Shown here: positions 15,307 through 23,633 of the stretch, in pieces
How positions within the stretch are numbered: position 1 is the first letter of the stretch
Layout: every line of letters starts with the position of its first letter
Source of the DNA: Cytobacillus sp. FSL H8-0458
GTDB lineage: Bacteria > Bacillota > Bacilli > Bacillales > Cytobacillaceae
NCBI RefSeq assembly: GCF_038002165.1
Contig: NZ_JBBOBR010000001.1
Coordinates: 2,170,001-2,234,000, forward strand
DNA: 64,000 bases
Reading direction: 5' to 3'
Translations under genes and position numbers: made by a program
The notes under the pieces: generated by a model
Databases searched by the model: none
The model's input: only the letters and a program-made list of their open reading frames with translations
What the model was told of the DNA's origin: nothing

Positions 15307-16689
15307 ATGCTAAGAGTTTTATTTTTGACAGTGATTGCTTTATATTTGCTGTCCACCTTGCTTCCGCGGTGGAATATTGATTCCCTCCTTTCTATCTTGT
15401 GTTTTATCATCGTCGTTTTGACATTCCGGCTAACGAAAAAATTTGTTCAGATTCTCGGGGGCGTTTTCCTGACTTTTGGTGCAGTCCTGCTCTGGACAAG
15501 CAACTCAGAGTGGCAGCTGTATATTTTTGCTTTTGGACCAATGCTTGATTTGCTTACCATGTTTACTTTAATTCCCATTTTGGGGATTCCTGTTAAACTG
15601 GGACGATACGGGGAAGGCATCCAGGCCATCATTCAAAAACGAATAAAAACATCTGGTCATTTGTATATGATGACTTCTGGAATCTCTTACTTCTTCAGCA
15701 TTTTCATGAACCTTGCCACCCTGCCCATGACTTATTATTCTATCAGGCCGGCACTGGGGAGCTTTCCGGTAAGAAATAAGGAGCGGTTCATGAGCAGGGC
15801 TATTTCCAGAGGGTTTGCAATGCCTTTAATTTGGGCGCCTGTAACTCCTATTGTGGGGATCGTGATAACGATGACGGGGGTCAGCTGGGGATCCATCCTC
15901 CCATATGTCATTCCGCTGAGCATATTAGGATTAGCAATGGATTGGTTTATTGGATCCCGTCAGTCCCAGCCAATGAAACTCCCGCACTCTGCAGAAGAAT
16001 CTGTGCATGAAACAGCTGCAGCCCTGGAAGTGACAAATGAAGGGCGCCCGGGCAGGGTTTTTCAGATCCTGGTGGCAATCGCTATATTTAATGTCCTCGT
16101 ATCCTTTGCAGAGACACAAGTTTCATTGCCATTCTTAATTCTTGTTTCACTGATCGTCATTCCATTTGCTTTCAGCTGGTCCCTTTTTTTACGTAAAGGA
16201 AAAGAATTTGGCCGTCAGCTGTCTGACCATTTCAATTCCTTCGCGATGAGCATGAAAGATCAATTTTTCATCTTTTTATCAACAGGCTTTTTTATCTCAG
16301 CGATTAATATTTCGAAGACAAATGAAATCCTTTTTGACTGGATTGCAGCTTTTATAAGTGTGGCAGGAGTCGAGATTTTCCTGATCATACTGCCTCTGAT
16401 TCCTTTAGGGCTGGCCTTTCTGGGCCTCCATCCAGCCGTTTCCCTGGCATTGATGATTGAAGGAGTAAACCCGGAAGCTATCGGTATTTCTCCTCATATC
16501 CTGACAGTGGCAATGCTGTCCGGCGCCGTTTCCGCCTTCTTAGTAGGGCCATATAATGCCACTCTTGGTCTCATGTCTAACATTATCAAAGTCGATTCCT
16601 ATAAAGTATCGAGCTGGAATCTTCCTTTTGCGGCAGTTTATGTTGCATGTGTAATGTTCTATTTGTTTTTGCTGGAAAGATTGCTCTAA
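15307..16689 (+). CDS. multi-spanning permease, unassigned family
   Basis: 460 residues from ATG 15307, chosen over an ATG 15 bp upstream because GAGGGTG is placed 6 bp before it. About 10-12 hydrophobic helices; a charged cytosolic loop near 215-245 (SAEESVHETAAALE) splits two halves, as in ion-transporter superfamily carriers. HLYMMTSGISYFFSIFMNLA and GISPHILTVAMLSGAVS may form hairpin substrate sites. The tight GTATAC site upstream marks it as a candidate uptake system for the inducing substrate. I cannot name the family with certainty. Confidence 0.7.
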   Translation: MLRVLFLTVIALYLLSTLLPRWNIDSLLSILCFIIVVLTFRLTKKFVQILGGVFLTFGAVLLWTSNSEWQLYIFAFGPMLDLLTMFTLIPILGIPVKLGRYGEGIQAIIQKRIKTSGHLYMMTSGISYFFSIFMNLATLPMTYYSIRPALGSFPVRNKERFMSRAISRGFAMPLIWAPVTPIVGIVITMTGVSWGSILPYVIPLSILGLAMDWFIGSRQSQPMKLPHSAEESVHETAAALEVTNEGRPGRVFQILVAIAIFNVLVSFAETQVSLPFLILVSLIVIPFAFSWSLFLRKGKEFGRQLSDHFNSFAMSMKDQFFIFLSTGFFISAINISKTNEILFDWIAAFISVAGVEIFLIILPLIPLGLAFLGLHPAVSLALMIEGVNPEAIGISPHILTVAMLSGAVSAFLVGPYNATLGLMSNIIKVDSYKVSSWNLPFAAVYVACVMFYLFLLERLL

Positions 16690-16730
16690 TAGGAAAAGCT
16701 GCTGAAAATTAATCAGCAGCTTTTCCTATT
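16688..16730. terminator. bidirectional terminator, 18-bp perfect stem
   Basis: AATAGGAAAAGCTGCTGA / TCAGCAGCTTTTCCTATT with a 7-nt loop. It overlaps the 3' ends of the convergent permease and ProC-like genes. Confidence 0.85.
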
Positions 16731-17390
16731 ATACTCCTGTATTTCCTTCACAATTTCTTTTGCAAAATGCCCCAAAGTGCCTTCGCTGTAAGAGCGTATG
16801 ACTTCCGGTGCAAGGGAAGTAAGTCCTCTTTTAATATAAGCTGGGTGATACCCTTTGCCTGTCAATTCATTCTCAATTTCAACAGCGGTTTTCACAGCAT
16901 AATAGGTTGCCAGTTTATTTATTTCTGCTACTCTCTCTTCACTGTCTTTTATGATTTCCCCCACTGATCTGAATAGGTCCTGTATGGGAGCAGGGAGATG
17001 GTCCTCAGTAATAAATAATCCCTTTCCATTCTCCATTAAGTCTCTTGAATGCCCCATGTATTTCAACCCAAACACCTTACAGGAAGGGAACCTTTCTTTT
17101 ATCCTTTTCGTTGGAAGAGCGGTCGCCATATTAATGAAAGCAATCGAAGAATTCTCCGGAATTATGCAATCCATAAAAGGAATTACTTTTCCAGCCGGCA
17201 AAGCGAGCAGAATAATATCCAATTGTCTCATCTCGTTATCAGTTAAAGGATGTGCGTTAGGAAACTTTTCAGCAAATTGTTCTGCCTTTGACCTGTCGGG
17301 ATGAAAAATACCTATTGAAAGGTTTGATTTATGCCAGTGAGTCATCATCGCTGCACCTAATTTCCCTATACCTGCTAAGCCAATTTTCAA
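16713..17390 (-). CDS. NAD(P)-binding oxidoreductase, pyrroline-5-carboxylate reductase-like
   Basis: 225 residues, shorter than typical ProC (about 270). MKIGLAGIGKLGAAMMTHWH is a Rossmann start with GxGxLG, HPDRSKAEQFAEKF suggests the adenosine 2'-phosphate pocket (NADPH), and ILLALPAGKVIPFM is the usual strand 4. Helices near 160-200 (YYAVKTAVEIENELTGKGYH) replace the ProC dimerisation domain. It might reduce an imine or oxo compound produced by the pathway. No GTATAC site lies directly upstream, and it could be read from the 17483-18928 promoter only through a terminator. Function inferred from fold. Confidence 0.7.
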   Translation of the reverse strand: MKIGLAGIGKLGAAMMTHWHKSNLSIGIFHPDRSKAEQFAEKFPNAHPLTDNEMRQLDIILLALPAGKVIPFMDCIIPENSSIAFINMATALPTKRIKERFPSCKVFGLKYMGHSRDLMENGKGLFITEDHLPAPIQDLFRSVGEIIKDSEERVAEINKLATYYAVKTAVEIENELTGKGYHPAYIKRGLTSLAPEVIRSYSEGTLGHFAKEIVKEIQEYNRKSC

Positions 17391-17410
17391 ATCTTCACTC
17401 CTCTCTTTAT

Positions 17411-17469
17411 AAAAAAGGCTATCCCCTTAGTTAGTTTATTCTAACTTTGCAGGATAGCCTAGTTTTTTT
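17411..17469. terminator. bidirectional terminator
   Basis: AAAAAAGGCTATCC...GGATAGCCTAGTTTTTTT. The stem of eight pairs encloses a smaller hairpin (AGTTAG..CTAACT). Serves the minus-strand permease gene. Confidence 0.8.
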
Positions 17470-17482
17470 CAAGCTTAGGGTT

Positions 17483-18928
17483 TTACCAGATTAATATGGC
17501 AATTAATGTTGCGATAAATAAACTGGCGACGACTGGAATAAAGTTTTTCCTGGCCAGCTCCAGCGGTGAAAGCTGCAGGAATCCTGCTACTGCAACAAGC
17601 GAAGACCAGGCAACAATCGTTCCTCCACCCCAGATGGCACCCATTTGTCCGATGGCAGCTAATGTGGAAGGATCAATATGGCTACCACTTGCTAATGCAC
17701 CCGATAAGGCACCCGTTAACGGCAGCCCGGAAAAACCGGACCCATCAAGGCCCGTGATCAGACCGACAATCAACAAGCCAAATCCTGCTATAAAGGCATT
17801 CTCAGGAATATAAGCCTGGCCTGCCTGTATCATATCAAATAAAAAAGCAGGTTTGGCAGCGCTTTCATCCAATGATAAAATGGTGCCGGTAAAGTCTGAG
17901 CTTCCCATAAAGAAGAATCCTGCTATTGGAATTACCGGGGCCATCGCCCTGAAGGCAAACACGAAGCCTTCCGTTAAATGCTCGCTTATCTTATCTAAAG
18001 CATGGATGCGATTAAATGCCACAGTGGCAAGCACTAATAAAAGAGTCGCAACACCGCCAATAAAAGCAGCTCCATCTGTTCCTTCAAAGCCTGACCCACC
18101 TGTTAATTTTGTTGAGAACATATAAATCATAACACCCAGCATGGATAAAGGCACTAATACAGCAAAAACCTTGCCCCATGTATTTTTTCTCTGAATGATT
18201 TCAGCACTTTCTTCAGCCGTAGCCGCAAGCTCATTCGCTACACCAAAGAAAGCAACATCTTCAGGGTTTAGAGAGGAGTCATGGTTCACATTTTTCACGA
18301 TTGATTTTCTATGCGCCACATAAACATAGGACAATGCGAGTACACCTGTAATGACGGAAAGAACCAGTGTTTTATCTGCAACCATCGCTTTATCAATTCC
18401 AGCTGCTTTAGCACTGAGCATCGGTGCTACCTGCATGATATAGTCTGATGACAATGCCATTCCCTGACCAGCAATGACAATAACCATGGCTGCCGTCATT
18501 ACAGGCAGCCCAGCTCTGACTGCTGCGGGTACAAGCAGGGCACAGATAAGCGGGACAGCAGGTGTTGGCCAGAAAAACAGAGAAATTACATAGGTTGTAA
18601 CCATTAATACTAAATAGGAAATATGCCCATTCACCATAACCTTTTCAATCGGACCAATAAGCCTCTTGTCAGCTCCCAAATCCTTTAATGAATTGAGAAG
18701 CGCGATCATGAGAGAGATAATTAAGAATATGCTGAATAGCTCTTTTGCTGCGAGGAGATTAGCGTTAAATACAGCCTGAAAGCCAGCAATCAGACTGCCT
18801 TTATAAATGACTGCCACAAAGAAAGTTCCGATGATTACCGGCAAGACAACGCCTCTTCTGAAAAGCATCGTGGCGATGACAGACACAGTAACAATTGCAT
18901 AGATCCAATGAGCAAATGTTAACTCCAT
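17483..18928 (-). CDS. second multi-spanning permease, GntP/IT-superfamily-like
   Basis: 481 residues, about 12 hydrophobic segments. The N-half has FFWPTPAVPLICALLVPAAV and GQGMALSSDYIMQVAP, and the C-half TGLDGSGFSGLPLTGALSG and GQMGAIWGGGTIVAW, glycine-rich loops as found in ion-transporter superfamily organic-acid carriers. A cytosolic loop with EELAATAEESAEIIQRKN-type charge lies near 225-245. A GTATAC site lies about 170 bp upstream. It is the second candidate uptake system of the regulon and unrelated in detail to the 15307-16689 permease. Confidence 0.75.
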   Translation of the reverse strand: MELTFAHWIYAIVTVSVIATMLFRRGVVLPVIIGTFFVAVIYKGSLIAGFQAVFNANLLAAKELFSIFLIISLMIALLNSLKDLGADKRLIGPIEKVMVNGHISYLVLMVTTYVISLFFWPTPAVPLICALLVPAAVRAGLPVMTAAMVIVIAGQGMALSSDYIMQVAPMLSAKAAGIDKAMVADKTLVLSVITGVLALSYVYVAHRKSIVKNVNHDSSLNPEDVAFFGVANELAATAEESAEIIQRKNTWGKVFAVLVPLSMLGVMIYMFSTKLTGGSGFEGTDGAAFIGGVATLLLVLATVAFNRIHALDKISEHLTEGFVFAFRAMAPVIPIAGFFFMGSSDFTGTILSLDESAAKPAFLFDMIQAGQAYIPENAFIAGFGLLIVGLITGLDGSGFSGLPLTGALSGALASGSHIDPSTLAAIGQMGAIWGGGTIVAWSSLVAVAGFLQLSPLELARKNFIPVVASLFIATLIAILIW

Positions 18929-19099
18929 ATATTCCCCTCCGTTTTTCGTTATAAAAAATAACTTTCTATAAAAGATTGCAAAAGACAGTTTGCAGGAGGC
19001 ATGAACTGTTTATCTATAGCTGACTATGTAATACCCCGAATTTTGGCTTCACCAGAAGGACTTGTAACTTTTGCCAAATAGAATACAGCATTTGGTAGA

Positions 19100-19110
19100 T
19101 TGTATACCAA
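19100..19110. promoter_or_regulatory. GTATAC operator 9 (second permease)
   Basis: TTGTATACCAA, consensus, 172 bp upstream of the minus-strand permease start, with TTTGGTAGATTG adjacent as a possible weak second site. Confidence 0.6.
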
Positions 19111-19286
19111 ATTGACCAAAAAACAAAAAAGCGCTAATCATGGATGACTTGGTTCTCTGCTGATGCACTTCTTTTTTCATACTATATAAATCTCTAATGC
19201 TCTTTGGATGTGCAGATCCCTATCATATGCTTCCATCGTCCAGAACAAGAGGACTATAACCACCTCCTCTTTTCACTATTTTTAAC

Positions 19287-19297
19287 TTGTATACTAT
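19287..19297. promoter_or_regulatory. GTATAC operator 10 (weak)
   Basis: TTGTATACTAT between the two divergent genes; the right arm is degenerate. It overlaps TATACTATAAT, which may instead be a -10 element. Confidence 0.4.
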
Positions 19298-19424
19298 AAT
19301 AACACTAAAATTAACTATTGTGCAAATAATTTTGAAAATTTAGATGTTTTAATATTTTCTATAAAATTTATTGCTCTCTTAATCGTTTTAAGTTAAAATT
19401 TAGAATAAAATTGCACAATGTATA

Positions 19425-19435
19425 TCGTATACCAA
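19425..19435. promoter_or_regulatory. GTATAC operator 11 (aspartate-dehydrogenase-like gene)
   Basis: TCGTATACCAA, 44 bp before the start; same variant as operator 7. Confidence 0.6.
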
Positions 19436-19478
19436 TTTCAGATGCCTATAAAGCTAATCCCAAGAAGGAGTGAAGAAC

Positions 19479-20285
19479 ATGCTTAAAGCAGGAATCATCG
19501 GTTATGGAACGCTTGGGAAAACCATTGCGGAATTAATAATAGCCGGCCATGCCGGCAATGTGGTGTTGAAGTCTGTACTGGTTAGAAGTAATAAACATGC
19601 AGATCATTCCGACAAACAAACATTTACCCTTACATCAGATGAAGGCGACTTTTTTAATGGGGATTTAGATATTATCATAGAGTCAGCGGGTCATGAGGCT
19701 TTACATCTTTATGGGGAAAAAGTGCTGTCAAATGGAAGTCATCTTGTAGTGCTTTCCGTTGGAGCATTAGGAGACACTGGTTTTTATGAAAAACTGCAGG
19801 CTGTGGCCATGCAGCATAACCGGCAGATCTTTATCCCCTCTGCAGCTATAGCCGGTCTGGACAGGATTGCAGCAGGGGCATTGGGTGAGATTGAGGATAT
19901 TACTTTAATTACAAGAAAGCATCCGCGCAGCTGGAAAGGCACGATTGCGGAAGAAAAAGTAGAGCTGAATATGCTGACTGAGCCTTTTTGTATTTATGAA
20001 GGGAATGCCCGGGAGTCATCCAAGCTGTTTCCGCAGAGCGTGAATGTTTCAGCAGCCCTTAGTCTTGCAGGAATTGGCTTTGAAAATACAAAGGTGAAGG
20101 TGTATGCGGATCCGACTATCCAATCGAACACACATACCATCAAGGCTAAGGGTTATTTTGGCGAAGTGGAGATATCCGTTTCGAATGTTCCTTATGAGGA
20201 AAATCCAAAATCCAGTCCAATTGTCGCCATGAGTGTGGCTAAGGTTTTAAAAAATTTGACTTCGCCATTCGTGATTGGAATTTAA
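19479..20285 (+). CDS. L-aspartate dehydrogenase-family protein (NadX-like)
   Basis: 268 residues from ATG 19479, chosen over GTG 19470 because AAGAAGGAG lies 8 bp before it. MLKAGIIGYGTLGKTIAELI is the Rossmann motif; DIIIESAGHEAL, FIPSAAIAGLDRIAAGALG (family signature near 120) and TRKHPRSWKGT (substrate/catalytic region) follow the order of aspartate dehydrogenases (DUF108 domain). Such enzymes interconvert aspartate and iminoaspartate/oxaloacetate; iminoaspartate can be hydrolysed by RidA proteins, and a RidA-like gene lies at 6448. No nadA or nadC is nearby, so NAD synthesis is unlikely; a catabolic amine dehydrogenase role fits the operator upstream. Confidence 0.85.
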   Translation: MLKAGIIGYGTLGKTIAELIIAGHAGNVVLKSVLVRSNKHADHSDKQTFTLTSDEGDFFNGDLDIIIESAGHEALHLYGEKVLSNGSHLVVLSVGALGDTGFYEKLQAVAMQHNRQIFIPSAAIAGLDRIAAGALGEIEDITLITRKHPRSWKGTIAEEKVELNMLTEPFCIYEGNARESSKLFPQSVNVSAALSLAGIGFENTKVKVYADPTIQSNTHTIKAKGYFGEVEISVSNVPYEENPKSSPIVAMSVAKVLKNLTSPFVIGI

Positions 20286-20292
20286 TAAAAAA

Positions 20293-20322
20293 TAAAAAAG
20301 AGCTGAGGCTCTTTCTTATTTT
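20293..20322. terminator. bidirectional terminator
   Basis: AAAAAAGAGC-TGAG-GCTCTTTCTTATTTTTT between the convergent aspartate-dehydrogenase-like and GntR genes. Confidence 0.75.
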
Positions 20323-20990
20323 TTGTCTTCATTCTGCTGAACCGCTTCAATATATGCTTTTTTTGAATTCTCAATATGTATTTTGGTCAGATATTCAGCC
20401 ATTTCCATTTCTTTATTGACGATGGCTTCCATAATTTTTAAATGCTCCTCCATGGACTGCTTTGCCCTGCCCGGATTTTTATGCCCAATTTTGGCAAATG
20501 CACGAATGTAATCGGATAATCCGCTCAGCATCTCATAAAGCTTCACATTTTTAGCAGAACTATATAGGAGATGATTGAGTTCCCTATGTAATTCAGAAGC
20601 ATCCTCTTCAGGATTGTTCAGGTATTCCTTGACCTTTTTTATGCTGCCTGTGAACTTGCTTACCATTTCATCATCCAGCTTCTGGACGGCCAATTTTGCT
20701 GCCAGTACCTCCAGTGATGATAATATGGTGAACACTTCGATAATTTCCTTTTCAGATATATCGGCAACGATTACGCCTTTTCTTGGGACTGTCTTAACAA
20801 AGCCTTGTGATTCCAGGCGGAACAGCGCTTCGCGAATTGGCGTCCTGCTGATATTTAACCGCTCAGCAAGCTCCCGTTCCACCAGCCGGTCCCCCGCTTT
20901 AAATTCCCCGTCTAGAATAAGATCCTTAATATGCAGATAAACCCTCTCACGTATCGAGATCAGATTATCTTCCGTCCAATTGTTAACCAT
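20316..20990 (-). CDS. FCD-domain GntR-family transcriptional regulator (paralogue 2)
   Basis: 224 residues. The winged-helix region (about 10-75) is nearly the same as in the regulator at 7880-8566; the stretch ISRTPIREALFRLESQGF and the wing KTVPRKGV are identical. The FCD effector domain (90-215) is much more diverged but keeps NPGRAKQSMEEHLKIMEA against TPGRRKDSLKEHIDIMKA. Same DNA target with different effector pockets is the natural reading: two regulators may integrate two signals, or a substrate and an intermediate, at the same GTATAC sites. The gene stands alone. No GTATAC site is seen in its own short promoter region. Confidence 0.9.
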   Translation of the reverse strand: MVNNWTEDNLISIRERVYLHIKDLILDGEFKAGDRLVERELAERLNISRTPIREALFRLESQGFVKTVPRKGVIVADISEKEIIEVFTILSSLEVLAAKLAVQKLDDEMVSKFTGSIKKVKEYLNNPEEDASELHRELNHLLYSSAKNVKLYEMLSGLSDYIRAFAKIGHKNPGRAKQSMEEHLKIMEAIVNKEMEMAEYLTKIHIENSKKAYIEAVQQNEDKK

Positions 20991-21092
20991 CCCTTTCCCT
21001 CTTTCTCTCTTTAGTAACCTTACTGCCCATTATAACTTACCTGTCAGGGTAACAGCAATTTTTTGGGTAATTTACCAAGGAGTTCTTAATGT

Positions 21093-21713
21093 TTACGGCA
21101 CATTCATTTTTTCTATCTCTCCTCTGGAAGTCCGGTCATTAGCTGCTACACGTGAAATAATTTCCGCTATGATTTCAGCCAGTTTTAGGACCATATATAA
21201 TCTCGTGTTATTCAATGAGTGCACTGGTGTTAATGGATCCAGTGTATTTACAATGGCCTTCAAATGATAATCACCCACACTCGGAAGAGCCCGATTCACT
21301 GCATTCCCTGGAATAAAGGATCCTTCTCTTATTAAAATATAACCGATTTGCCGTTCGTCTCCGAGGCAGGCGTCGATGCCAAATATAAACGGATTATGGT
21401 GCGTTTCTTCTATTTCTTTAAGAACCTTTTTGATATTTAATGCGTGCACCGGATCCTTTAGAGTCCCATAAACTGGATAGTGAATATTCTTTTCTTTAAG
21501 GATCTTCCCTGCCAGGGGCCCAAGAGAGTCTCCTGTTGACCGGTCCGACCCGATGCACAAAATAACGATTTCCCTGGATGTGCTGTAAAAAATCTGTTCC
21601 AGCTTCGATACCATCTTTTCAATTTCCGCTTCTTCCGTTGTTTCTTTGATTGAAATGTAACTTGCTGCATTGATGACATTTTTCTTAGGTTTGCTGGATG
21701 AAAAAGGCCACAT
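21093..21713 (-). CDS. yyaC: YyaC-like spore protease-fold protein
   Basis: 206 residues. CIGSDRSTGDSLGPLAGKIL and GTLKDPVHALNI, then FIFGIDACLGDERQIGYI and GSFIPGNAVNRALPSVGDYH, are hallmarks of YyaC, a relative of the germination protease GPR and hydrogenase maturation peptidases. In Bacillus it is expressed during sporulation in the forespore line. This is good evidence for an endospore-former. It starts after a GGGGGGACC-type RBS; monocistronic. Confidence 0.88.
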   Translation of the reverse strand: MWPFSSSKPKKNVINAASYISIKETTEEAEIEKMVSKLEQIFYSTSREIVILCIGSDRSTGDSLGPLAGKILKEKNIHYPVYGTLKDPVHALNIKKVLKEIEETHHNPFIFGIDACLGDERQIGYILIREGSFIPGNAVNRALPSVGDYHLKAIVNTLDPLTPVHSLNNTRLYMVLKLAEIIAEIISRVAANDRTSRGEIEKMNVP

Positions 21714-21998
21714 TTTGGTCCCCCCTTTCCCGGTAAAGGTTATATATTCGAATCAGCATTAAATAAAAACTAAAATGACAATTGTTCTTAGTTTATATAA
21801 TGAAAGAAGCAATTGTAAATTTTTTAGCCGGTATATTATGTATTACCCGGACTTTCGGTGACATATCCACGGACTTTTTTTATATCTTTTTTTAATCATA
21901 ACCGATGCCCAAGCTGAAGTTCATCACCTTTATAAATCCTTTTGAAGAATATTTTAGATACTTAAACAAACCATAATTTTTATGGAGGTGAAATTAAA

Positions 21999-22151
21999 AT
22001 GAAAAAGGATAAAATTAATGAAGGAATTGATAATCAAAATGGTGCTTCCCAAGATATAATGATGAATCGGGTTAATCAGGTTTTTGACAAAATGGCCGAA
22101 GATGTAAGGGGGATGGTTGGTGAGAGCACTAGCAGAAAGAATAAACGATAA
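21999..22151 (+). CDS. small hydrophilic protein, 50 residues
   Basis: ATG at 21999 follows TATGGAGGTGAAATTAAA, an excellent RBS. The protein opens MKKDKINEGIDNQNGASQD and ends in a basic GESTSRKNKR tail; it is charged, with one predicted helix (MNRVNQVFDKMAEDVRGMV). A terminator follows at once. It lies between yyaC and a secreted carboxypeptidase. A sporulation-time small protein is possible, but no family is recognised. Confidence 0.65.
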   Translation: MKKDKINEGIDNQNGASQDIMMNRVNQVFDKMAEDVRGMVGESTSRKNKR

Positions 22152-22153
22152 AA

Positions 22154-22188
22154 GAAGCTGGCACCATGACCAGCTTCCCCATTTTTTT
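22154..22188 (+). terminator. terminator of the 50-residue gene
   Basis: GAAGCTGG-CACCATGA-CCAGCTTC then CCCCATTTTTTT; it overlaps the 3' end of the convergent carboxypeptidase gene. Confidence 0.75.
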
Positions 22189-23311
22189 AAAACCCTGAAG
22201 ATTCCACAGGTACTATCCCATTATAATCTGTCCAATAGCCTGCTAAAGGATAAGCTGGGATCTCATTCCATTTCGCAGGATCCACTTTATTTACCTCTCC
22301 TGTTACATAGCCATATACTAAGGATTTTAAAGCTAAATAGTTTTGTTTTGTTAGATATCCGTTTGATTTCTGCCCTAGGCTTCCATCGCTTGAATTGCCT
22401 TTTGTTTCAAAAAATATGGCCGGATGGCTGTGATTGTCAGGATTCAAGTCGTTATAGTTCAATCCCATCATCATGGCCGATACAACTCCGCCTTTAATGT
22501 CAATGTCATAGCCAACCTGATTCTCACTATCAACAATTTGGTAACGGTCAATATGCGTGTAGCCGTATCCTTTCATTTCATCATACACATATGCCATCAT
22601 CTGTTTAGTAATATCATTGTACGTTGTTTCATTTGGCAATGTTGGCCCGTCTGGTGCTAAAGATATTCCTAAGGAGAAAGATGTCGCTTCATTTGTTCCA
22701 TAAATTTTCTTTAAACCTTGATGATGCAAATCAATCGCAAAATCCGGCTTCAATTCTGCCCAATAAGAATAGACAACTTTTGATTCCTTGGCTTTAAAGC
22801 CTCCATCTACCCAATCGCGATTTAGGTCCAGAGACTGGCCCGTTTCCATAATCTTAGTGCCGCGGGTATTCATCTCTGCACCATCAGGATTGTACATCGG
22901 AATGAAGTATAGTGTGGACTCTTCCAGAACGGTCTGTACATCTTTGGAATTGCTGCTCGCATAATTTTTTAACAGCTGAAGTGCTGCCTCTGTAACCAGT
23001 TTTTCATTTCCATGGATTTGAGCCTGAATCCAGATTTTCTTTTTTCCTGCTCCAACCTTGGCAGCATAAATGCTTCTGCCCTGCTCCGATTTTCCAAAGC
23101 GATCAAGTGTAAAGACTTCAACCTTCCCTTTGCTTGTCTGTTCAATACTGTTAAGCTCTTTCACCACATCTTCATAGGAAAGCATGCTGTTAATGTTCGT
23201 GTTTCCACTAGTTGATGGCCCTCCTGGTACTGTTGCCGCAAAGGAAAGCGATGAGAACAGCAAAATAAAAAATGCTGTCAGCAAGCTTATTTTCCCTGCT
23301 CCTTTTTTCAT
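22187..23311 (-). CDS. secreted M14-family zinc carboxypeptidase
   Basis: 374 residues. A Sec signal peptide (MKKGAGKISLLTAFFILLFS, cleavage probably after SFAA) precedes the domain. Zinc ligands H100 and E103 in QIHGNEKL and H196 in IDLHHQG; substrate carboxylate binding by NRD (164-166); the catalytic glutamate E302 in AIFFETKGN. This is the carboxypeptidase A/T order. It should act outside the cell on peptides or on peptidoglycan stem peptides. Monocistronic with a T-rich upstream region. Confidence 0.87.
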   Translation of the reverse strand: MKKGAGKISLLTAFFILLFSSLSFAATVPGGPSTSGNTNINSMLSYEDVVKELNSIEQTSKGKVEVFTLDRFGKSEQGRSIYAAKVGAGKKKIWIQAQIHGNEKLVTEAALQLLKNYASSNSKDVQTVLEESTLYFIPMYNPDGAEMNTRGTKIMETGQSLDLNRDWVDGGFKAKESKVVYSYWAELKPDFAIDLHHQGLKKIYGTNEATSFSLGISLAPDGPTLPNETTYNDITKQMMAYVYDEMKGYGYTHIDRYQIVDSENQVGYDIDIKGGVVSAMMMGLNYNDLNPDNHSHPAIFFETKGNSSDGSLGQKSNGYLTKQNYLALKSLVYGYVTGEVNKVDPAKWNEIPAYPLAGYWTDYNGIVPVESSGF

Positions 23312-23633
23312 ATGTATTCACCCCTTCTTTGCCCCTTTCTTCGGGACTCTAAAGAAAGAATAAGGGATGGGCTTGTCCTTGGACAGAGAAAAAAGAATGA
23401 ATTTTCCATCAATTTTAAATACAGTTTTTCAATGTTTAGCAGAGTGATTGAGAAGAAAGAACTGTTTTATTCTTTAAATCGATAAAGCGAGACAAAAACC
23501 AACATATTCTACCCATCCTTTTATCCTATAACTGGATTTGAAGTTCCTGTAATAAAAAAATAACTATTTCGACTTTCGAAAAAGGTGTTATAATACTATT
23601 TATAAAATTTTACAGAAATGAAGGCGAGTTCGT
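23312..23633. other. intergenic, promoter of the EamA gene
   Basis: 322 bp with no ORF. Near 23589 TATAAT suits a -10 element for the downstream transporter gene; about 17 bp upstream TTTCGA is a weak -35. TTTCGACTTTCGAAA forms an imperfect dyad there. Nothing else stands out. Confidence 0.4.

Larger units (their letters stand above)
18929..19478. other. 550-bp divergent regulatory region
   Basis: Holds three GTATAC sites (19100, 19287, 19425) and a hairpin AAGAGGA...TCCTCTT at 19247-19273. AT-rich promoter-like DNA lies at 19300-19425. Short ORFs on the minus strand lack support. It appears to be the shared control region of the second permease (minus) and the aspartate-dehydrogenase-like gene (plus). 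Confidence 0.55.
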
